Positions 58,536 to 64,000 of a stretch of DNA of 64,000 nucleotides are shown here, piece by piece; the stretch's first letter is position 1, and every line of letters starts with the position of its first letter. Origin of the DNA: an uncultured Woeseiaceae bacterium. GTDB taxonomy: Bacteria > Pseudomonadota > Gammaproteobacteria > Steroidobacterales > Woeseiaceae. The notes below the pieces were generated by a model. It did no database searches and had not been told where the DNA came from. It saw nothing but the letters and a program-made list of their open reading frames with translations. The stretch is taken from the NCBI GenBank assembly GCA_945788625.1, contig CALZMQ010000019.1, positions 1-64,000 on the forward strand. Direction: 5' to 3'. A program made the translations under genes and the position numbers.

Positions 58536-59719
58536 AACTCTTTCCTTATTGATTGCAGCCTTTGCATGCTGTGCGTGAATTCCCGGGGGCGCTGATCCGG
58601 CTGTCCATTGAGTACGTCCATTACTTTTTGCGCCGACATGCCGGTCATGCGCGCGATGACCTCGGCCTGTTTCTTCCTGGGCAGTCGCCCGATACCCGGG
58701 TGCCGCGATTCGGCCTCGTGCAGCACCGCGTGCGTCGAGCTTTCCATCAAGCTCTCGGCGCCGTCATGGCGCCAGACGAACACCCCCGATGCCCGGATGT
58801 GCTCGACAATCGATCGCCGCGACTCTTCTTCCGGCCTGATCCGCGGCCCGAAGACCGGCATGACGGCCCACAGCCATAGCCCGAGAAGCGCGGCGAGGCT
58901 GAGCACGAGAAACGGCGCGGCCCTCCAGATCACCTCCCAGAGCGGACTGAACGATGATTGGTAGATCAGCCACACCTTGCCCGGATCGATTTCGCCGGCG
59001 ACCACGTCGGCAAACAGCCGCGCATGATCGCCCGTGGAAATGTTGTTGTTGTCGAAGAGGAAGGAGCTTGCGATCAACGTGACATACCCCTGCCCCCATT
59101 CGCGCCGCGCCACCACGATCACGTCCTGGTCCAGGATGATGTTCGCCTCGGCATCGCCGTCGACAAGACCGATGCGGGTGGTGCTCATCAGGTGGCTGAG
59201 GTCGTATTCGTCCTGCGATGACGATTCGTCGGCGGGTTTCTCGGTAACTTCGTAGTCGCTCGTCGCCTGCAAACCCCCGGCGTCTTCTTCTGCGCTCTCG
59301 TCGGACGACTCGTCTTCATAGTAATCGGTCTCGACCAGGTTGAAGCCGAGCGTCATAAGAAACTCGTCGACGTCGACCAGCGTCTGGTTCGGGGGCAGGA
59401 GAATAAGGTTACCGCCGTCGGACACCCAGTTCAGGATCGCCATGCGCTCCTCGCCGATGGTCATGGTCGGCGTGAGACGGATGAACACCGTGTCCTCGGT
59501 CGGCGGTAACCATTCGGAAGGCGTCAGCGTCGCCCTGGACTCTGCTTCGAAGCCCAGTTCCTGCAACAACATCTGTGCAGCAAGGTGATCGTTGGCTCGT
59601 GCTTCTCCCTGGAACCCCGTCCAACGCTCCTGGCTTTGTTTCTCGTGCGTATTGAAAAACCACAGTGCGAACACGGCAGTGGCCAGCGCAATCAGCCACA
59701 TGATCGTCGATTGCTTCAC
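58532..59719 (-). CDS. DUF4350 membrane protein
   Basis: The protein of about 395 residues has an N-terminal helix (STIMWLIALATAVFALWFF), a glutamine-amidotransferase-like DUF4350 domain (LNWVSDGGNLILLPPNQ; GQGYVTLIASSFLF), an acidic insert rich in Glu/Asp/Ser (about residues 135-180) and a C-terminal helix (FLVLSLAALLGLWLWAVMPV). The GTG at 59719 overlaps the DUF4129 stop (GTGA), so it is preferred to the ATG at 59746. Confidence 0.85.
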   Translation of the reverse strand: MKQSTIMWLIALATAVFALWFFNTHEKQSQERWTGFQGEARANDHLAAQMLLQELGFEAESRATLTPSEWLPPTEDTVFIRLTPTMTIGEERMAILNWVSDGGNLILLPPNQTLVDVDEFLMTLGFNLVETDYYEDESSDESAEEDAGGLQATSDYEVTEKPADESSSQDEYDLSHLMSTTRIGLVDGDAEANIILDQDVIVVARREWGQGYVTLIASSFLFDNNNISTGDHARLFADVVAGEIDPGKVWLIYQSSFSPLWEVIWRAAPFLVLSLAALLGLWLWAVMPVFGPRIRPEEESRRSIVEHIRASGVFVWRHDGAESLMESSTHAVLHEAESRHPGIGRLPRKKQAEVIARMTGMSAQKVMDVLNGQPDQRPREFTHSMQRLQSIRKEL

Positions 59720-61215
59720 GCCGTTGCCCCGTAGTGCGACGGCCACTCGTCACAAAGTGCCGCTACCGTCTCGTCCGCCGGCGCTTTCGAGCCGTACGCG
59801 CACCAAACCCAGGCGGCGACGACCTTGCGGAAGAACTCGGCCTGCGCCGACGGTGTCTGTTCCGCAACCGCATCGACGCAGACGCCCTCGGTCGCGCTGT
59901 TCGGCAAGCGCACCCCGTGCTGATCGACGGCTGCGAATACGCTGCCTCGATACAGGAGACTCAGCGCCTGGCGTCGCTCGCCCTTCGCCCACAGCGACAG
60001 CACCGCCGCCGGAATGTCGTCGGGCAGGGTTTCCGCCGTAATCTCTCCCGAGGCGAGGATGATGCGTTGGCGCCGCCGCCGGCGGGCGGGCTCGTAGCGA
60101 ACGTAGGGTAGCCAGCGGCTGGACGTTGCGATTATCACGGCGATCGCCACGGCGAGCAGCACCCACAGACCGAACTCGACCAGGACCGAAATAAATCGGC
60201 CGATGGCGCGCACCGCTACCTCGAAACCGCTGAGGTCCATGTTGCCGGTGTCTTCCTCGACTTCGTCATCGTCGATCGTCACCCACCGCTCGACGGTCTC
60301 CATCGTGCGCAGCGCTTCGTCCTCGAATACCTTCTCTTCGGCCGCCTCGATGACCTCGGCATCCCACCACGGCTCGATGGCAGGGCCGTCCGCCATGGCC
60401 GGATCGGAGGCGAGGCCGACCGCAAGCAGGACGGCCGCCGCGGCCGCCGCGACTTTCCCTTCACGGCGTTGCAGCATCCGCCGGAACGCAACTTCGATAT
60501 CCCAGGCCTCGAGTATCGTGCGGCAATTGATATAGAGGCCGAAGCCGGCGCCGACGAACCAGGGATGCAGCGCGCTCTGCGCTGCGTAGAAAACGAACAG
60601 GCCGAGCAACTTGGCGGACGCGCCTTCGGGTTCGTAGAAGTTCTCGAACCAGGACAAGCCTATCGTGTCCCAGTAGGCGGTCGGCACGAATGCAAAGCCC
60701 AGCAGGATGATGCCGAAAAACAGTGACAACGCGAGGTGCTGGTACGCCACGGTGACACCGATGCCGTAATTCAGCGTGCTCTGGTTCAGCACCTTCGCAC
60801 GTTCTCGCCGCCGCTTGCCGGACAAACCTTCGAGTTGCGTTAGGGGCATCGCGAGCGACCGTGCGAAATGCAGTCGATAGGGCGTGAGCAGGAAAATCCA
60901 GTTCTGCCGCGTAATCCCCGGCATCGCACGCAATGCGGCGCGAGCGTCGGTGTTCTCGCCAAACAGCCGTCGTGAAATCACGTACAGGATGGGGCCGTCC
61001 GCGAGTGGCTCCAACCACCAGTAGCCCATCTGCACCCAGTCCGGAAACGGCGAGAAAAGTATACAAAGGACCGCTAAGCCTAAGAGTGGCAGCGTGACCA
61101 TGAACCACACGCGATAAATGACAGCTGCATCGCGGCGAATCATGCGCGCACCGAAGTCGGCCGCCTCCCACGGACCCCGCGGTCGCAGCTCGGCCGTTAC
61201 GGCCTCAAGGTTCAC
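59716..61215 (-). CDS. Membrane protein with C-terminal DUF4129 domain
   Basis: The 499-residue protein has a multi-helix N-terminal half (about 30-250). It is followed by a segment at 254-276 that looks like a signal peptide (VAAAAAAVLLAVGLASDPAM), an acidic periplasmic part, a further helix (VLLAVAIAVIIATSS) and the C-terminal DUF4129 domain (LWAKGERRQALSLLYRGSVF). This suggests fusion of two proteins that are separate elsewhere. Its start overlaps the SpoIIM-like gene end by 11 bp. Confidence 0.8.
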   Translation of the reverse strand: MNLEAVTAELRPRGPWEAADFGARMIRRDAAVIYRVWFMVTLPLLGLAVLCILFSPFPDWVQMGYWWLEPLADGPILYVISRRLFGENTDARAALRAMPGITRQNWIFLLTPYRLHFARSLAMPLTQLEGLSGKRRRERAKVLNQSTLNYGIGVTVAYQHLALSLFFGIILLGFAFVPTAYWDTIGLSWFENFYEPEGASAKLLGLFVFYAAQSALHPWFVGAGFGLYINCRTILEAWDIEVAFRRMLQRREGKVAAAAAAVLLAVGLASDPAMADGPAIEPWWDAEVIEAAEEKVFEDEALRTMETVERWVTIDDDEVEEDTGNMDLSGFEVAVRAIGRFISVLVEFGLWVLLAVAIAVIIATSSRWLPYVRYEPARRRRRQRIILASGEITAETLPDDIPAAVLSLWAKGERRQALSLLYRGSVFAAVDQHGVRLPNSATEGVCVDAVAEQTPSAQAEFFRKVVAAWVWCAYGSKAPADETVAALCDEWPSHYGATA

Positions 61216-62191
61216 TGCGCCCCATCAGGCCGAAATACAGACCGGTTAGTATCCAGAGAACGGCGCCTACCATGTACTTCAGGCCGACCGGTGGCCATGT
61301 CGTCGACGACCAGAAGGCCTCCACGAAAGCAGCGGCGACGAGCATGCCGGTGCCGCCGTAAACCAGCGGCATGCTATCGAGTGCGCGGTCGCGAATTGAT
61401 TGCCAGCGCACTTTGCGGCCCGGCGCGAGCGCGCCCATTCCCAGCATCAGTCCGGCCGCACCGAAAATCGCGATGGCCGTCAATTCGAATGCGCTATGCC
61501 CCGACACGAACGACCAGAAAGTCTCGGTGTATCCGGCGCTCGTCAGGTGGCTGGCGATGGCACCGAAATACAGCCCGTTGAAACACAGGAAGAATATGCT
61601 GCCGATGCCGAACAACAGGCCGCCGGCGAAGGTGCGAAAGCCGACGCCGATGTTGTTCATGATGTAAAACCCGAACATCACGACGTCTTTTTCCGACTCC
61701 CTCTCGCGCCCGAGCACGCGGTTGGCCGGGTCGTACATGTCTTCCATCTGTGCAACCTGGCCGGGATCGACGAGCGAGTAGATGAGTTCCGGTTCGATTT
61801 GCACGGCGAGCGCCATGCCGGCGATCGGCAGGTAAAACAACAGGGTTGCCGCCAGCATGTAGCGCCACTGCCGCCGAAACGCTTGGGGAAACCCGATGAT
61901 GATGAAGCGCAATATCGCGCTGAACACGGGCGTTCGCGCCCGGTAGAGATGCTGGTGCCCGTCCAGCGCCAGGCGATTGAGGCGTTGCTGCAGCCCGATG
62001 CTGTAGCGGCGTGCCCTGGCCAGCGACAGGTGGTGGCACACCTGGCGGTAACGAGCCGGCATCTCCCGCCCGATTTTTCCCCGATCCACGGACGACGTCA
62101 GCTTCCTGCGCCCGGCGCTCAACAGGACGATCCACTGCTCCAACTCGGCCCAGGCATCGGCGTAGCGCGCCTCGAACGCCTCCTGTTTCAC
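61205..62191 (-). CDS. Stage II sporulation protein M-like membrane protein
   Basis: The 328-residue SpoIIM/DUF95 family protein has a soluble N-terminal helical part (AWAELEQWIVLLSAGRRK) and about six membrane helices (FYIMNNIGVGFRTFAGGLL, SGHSAFELTAIAIFGAAGLM). In non-spore-formers it accompanies RDD and DUF4129 genes in MoxR operons, with unknown role. It overlaps the RDD gene by 4 bp. Confidence 0.88.
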   Translation of the reverse strand: MKQEAFEARYADAWAELEQWIVLLSAGRRKLTSSVDRGKIGREMPARYRQVCHHLSLARARRYSIGLQQRLNRLALDGHQHLYRARTPVFSAILRFIIIGFPQAFRRQWRYMLAATLLFYLPIAGMALAVQIEPELIYSLVDPGQVAQMEDMYDPANRVLGRERESEKDVVMFGFYIMNNIGVGFRTFAGGLLFGIGSIFFLCFNGLYFGAIASHLTSAGYTETFWSFVSGHSAFELTAIAIFGAAGLMLGMGALAPGRKVRWQSIRDRALDSMPLVYGGTGMLVAAAFVEAFWSSTTWPPVGLKYMVGAVLWILTGLYFGLMGRSEP

Positions 62192-62871
62192 TGGTTGCGC
62201 TCCCCGCCCACGAGCCAGGCGGCATGGCTGCGCAGACGATCCGCATCGACCTCGCCGAAAACCGGCGTCATCAGCCCGGCGAGTTCCTCGGCACGATCTC
62301 GATTGAGTCGAGAGGCCCGCTCGCCGAAACCGACGATGGCCTGCTGTTCATCGAGCGTCAGCGGCACTTTTACCGCGACGGCATCCGTATCGCCGATCGC
62401 GCTGCCGGCGTGACCCTTGTCTTCATAGACGACGATGGTGCCGGCCGCGAGGTCGCCGAGCCGCTGAAAATCCTTGCTCAGCAGGACGGCTACGCAGCCG
62501 AAAGCGTAGCAACCGGGCAGGGTATCGACGAAACGAATCAGGTTGCGAATGATCGATCCCGACCAGCCGACCGGCGTGCCATTGGCATTCATCACTTTCA
62601 GGCCCAACGTCTTCTTGCCAGGCGTGGCGCCGTGATTGAGCACCTCGAAGACGACGTTGTATAGCCAGAGCAGCACGAAGAACGCTATCAGCCATAGCCC
62701 CTGGCCGAGATCGCCGAGAAACGGCAGTACCATCGACGCGACGACCAGGGCCGCAAGCTTTATCAGGGCGTCCAGGAGCCAGGCCATCGATCGTGCACCG
62801 AGACCGGCCACGGGCAGGCGCAGCTCGACTCCCTCAGGCGTAGCGATATTATGGGTCGTATCTAAAAGCAA
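62188..62871 (-). CDS. RDD family membrane protein
   Basis: The 227-residue protein has the RDD residues in the first helix (ARSMAWLLDALIKLAALVVA) and a later TPGKKTLGLKVMNANGTPVG block. RDD proteins are small inner-membrane proteins of uncertain role. It is the first gene of the MoxR operon, with its start at 62871 facing the divergent gene at 62964. Confidence 0.9.
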   Translation of the reverse strand: MLLDTTHNIATPEGVELRLPVAGLGARSMAWLLDALIKLAALVVASMVLPFLGDLGQGLWLIAFFVLLWLYNVVFEVLNHGATPGKKTLGLKVMNANGTPVGWSGSIIRNLIRFVDTLPGCYAFGCVAVLLSKDFQRLGDLAAGTIVVYEDKGHAGSAIGDTDAVAVKVPLTLDEQQAIVGFGERASRLNRDRAEELAGLMTPVFGEVDADRLRSHAAWLVGGERNQ

Positions 62872-62963
62872 TCAGAGTTGCCTATTGTGTGACGGCGCTT
62901 GGCTTCACGCTGAATAGTAAATGTTAAGCTTCGCGCGACGCCAGCAAAAAAAGGCCCGAGCAC

Positions 62964-63560
62964 GTGACAGATGCCATTTACGCACCACCGAAAGCCGAGG
63001 TAACGGCACCCATCGGCGACGTTCCACGTTACTACGCCGTCGCGCCGTACAAATTCATGCTGCTTTCGATACTGACGTTCGGGCTGTACTTCGTGTACTG
63101 GTTCTACCGCAACTGGCGGCAGATCAAGATTGTCGACAATGAAGACACCTGGCCACCTGCCCGCGGTTTTTTCTATATATTTTTCACGCACTCGCTGCTT
63201 GCCGACGTGGACGCCAATTTCGTATCGCAGGGTAGGACATACGAATGGAAACCGACACTGATTGCAACGGTGTTCGTCATCCTGACCCTGGCCAGCAATT
63301 TCATGAGCCGGATATTCGACGTCGATACGATGTCGATCTGGCTTGACCTGTCCATCATGGTCATACCCATTGTGCTCGCGTCAATACTGCTGGTCGCACA
63401 AAAAGCCATCAATGATGCGTTGAACGATGTCGGTGGCCTGGCCAATGCGTCACTTACGGCGGCGAACTGGGTCTGGCTGGTGCTCGGTGGCCTTCTGTGG
63501 CTCGGCAATATTTTCTCGGCGTACGCCGTTTACGTGAACCCCGAGTTGCTCGCGCCCTAG
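62964..63560 (+). CDS. Membrane protein, DUF4234-like
   Basis: The 198-residue protein has a helix block FMLLSILTFGLYFVYWFYRN, as in DUF4234/YsdA-like membrane proteins, and three more helices (LIATVFVILTLASNFM, IWLDLSIMVIPIVLASILLV, WVWLVLGGLLWLGNIFSAYA). It starts at GTG 62964. It is divergent from the MoxR operon. The function is unknown. Confidence 0.7.
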   Translation: MTDAIYAPPKAEVTAPIGDVPRYYAVAPYKFMLLSILTFGLYFVYWFYRNWRQIKIVDNEDTWPPARGFFYIFFTHSLLADVDANFVSQGRTYEWKPTLIATVFVILTLASNFMSRIFDVDTMSIWLDLSIMVIPIVLASILLVAQKAINDALNDVGGLANASLTAANWVWLVLGGLLWLGNIFSAYAVYVNPELLAP

Positions 63561-64000
63561 TCGCCTATCCTGACGACGGTACGCCCTCTCGCCGTGCCGT
63601 CGATATACGCGCGAAACGCGTCCGGCAATTCGTCGAACGAGATGCTGCGCTGACCGATAGTCGCCAGATGCTGCGGCTTCAGGTCGCTGCCGATGCGGGT
63701 CCAGACGGCGTGCCGCAAATCGTGTGGCGTGTCTACGGAGTTGATGCCCAGCAGGCAAACCGCGCGCAGGATGAACGGCAATACCGTCGTTTTCAGGGCC
63801 GGGCTGGCCGCAAGACCGATGCTCGCGATATTACCGCCGTACTTCATGGTGCGGGTGAGCCAGGCCAGGTAATCGCCGCCGAGATTGTCGATGGCTCCCG
63901 CCCATTGTGCTTTTTCCATCGGGCGCCTGCCGAGGTCGACCTGGTCGCGGAGCAATATGCGGTCGGCGCCGATCTCCCGAAGGTACGCTTCTTCGCTGCC
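63557..64000 (-). CDS. AcuI/YhdH-type acryloyl-CoA reductase (C-terminal part)
   Basis: Only the C-terminal 148 codons are in the window. They encode EEAYLREIGADRILLRDQVD, EKAQWAGAIDNLGGDYLAWL, ASIGLAASPALKTTVLPFIL, RAVCLLGINSVDTP, and RGRTVVRIGD. This matches the MDR-family AcuI/YhdH branch, which reduces acryloyl-CoA to propionyl-CoA. The gene continues past the right edge. It overlaps the neighbouring gene by 4 bp. A link to the propionate (methylcitrate) operon nearby is plausible but unproven. Confidence 0.82.
   Translation of the reverse strand, partial: GSEEAYLREIGADRILLRDQVDLGRRPMEKAQWAGAIDNLGGDYLAWLTRTMKYGGNIASIGLAASPALKTTVLPFILRAVCLLGINSVDTPHDLRHAVWTRIGSDLKPQHLATIGQRSISFDELPDAFRAYIDGTARGRTVVRIGD

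Overview
The window looks like a chromosomal segment of a moderately GC-rich gammaproteobacterium. The strongest evidence is the run rsmG-parA-parB-atpIBEFHAGDC-glmU-glmS on the minus strand (about 50.3 to 35.9 kb), which is the classic near-origin order of Gammaproteobacteria. Supporting signs are many 4-bp start/stop overlaps, a 2-methylcitrate operon and families common in marine and sediment lineages (S9 peptidases, BCCT, VOC, DUF families). The genus cannot be read from the sequence; a Woeseia/Steroidobacter-like lineage is only a guess.

Layout. 0.3-3.3 kb: an atypical SDR, a VOC protein whose 5' end is tandemly duplicated, a small membrane protein, and a Tag glycosylase lacking its C-terminal zinc ligands. 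3.5-5.3 kb (minus): an ECF sigma factor, a DUF3379 anti-sigma and a secreted Cys-rich precursor with twelve EGSCG motifs, an HvfA-like RiPP metallophore precursor. No maturation genes (DUF692/DUF2063) are in the window. 5.4-12.6 kb: hemB-aroE, gor (convergent), prlC-xth and an HD-domain protein. 13.2-21 kb: SDR, quinone oxidoreductase, BCCT transporter, CPBP protease, SIMPL protein and a string of small membrane/DUF/cupin/VOC genes. 21-32 kb: an orphan secretin-type N-domain protein, an S9 peptidase, GFA, an alpha/beta hydrolase, an ArsR-AHSA1-membrane-DoxX-like operon, DUF1330, DUF427, GNAT, DUF1304, an ankyrin protein, a matrixin-like secreted protein and a PfkB kinase.

32.9-35.9 kb is an accessory scar: two truncated genes meeting at an inverted repeat, a methyltransferase, fragments of IS30-type and IS1182-type transposases, and, beginning 28 bp after the glmS stop codon, three spaced repeats that look like the TnsB-site array of a Tn7-like transposon end at the attTn7 position. 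35.9-50.3 kb is the glm/atp/par/rsmG core, with a clear sigma-70 promoter before atpI. 50.4-56 kb: a second S9 peptidase and prpB-prpC-prpD. 56.3-62.9 kb: a tightly overlapped RDD-SpoIIM-DUF4129-DUF4350-MoxR-DUF58 operon. The window ends with a small membrane protein and the C-terminal part of an AcuI/YhdH-type reductase.

REP-like palindromes related to the core GCGGCTGGAAGCCGCTCC are scattered through the right half. Several sit inside the atp operon or overlap stop codons. No tRNA, rRNA, CRISPR array or intact insertion sequence was found.
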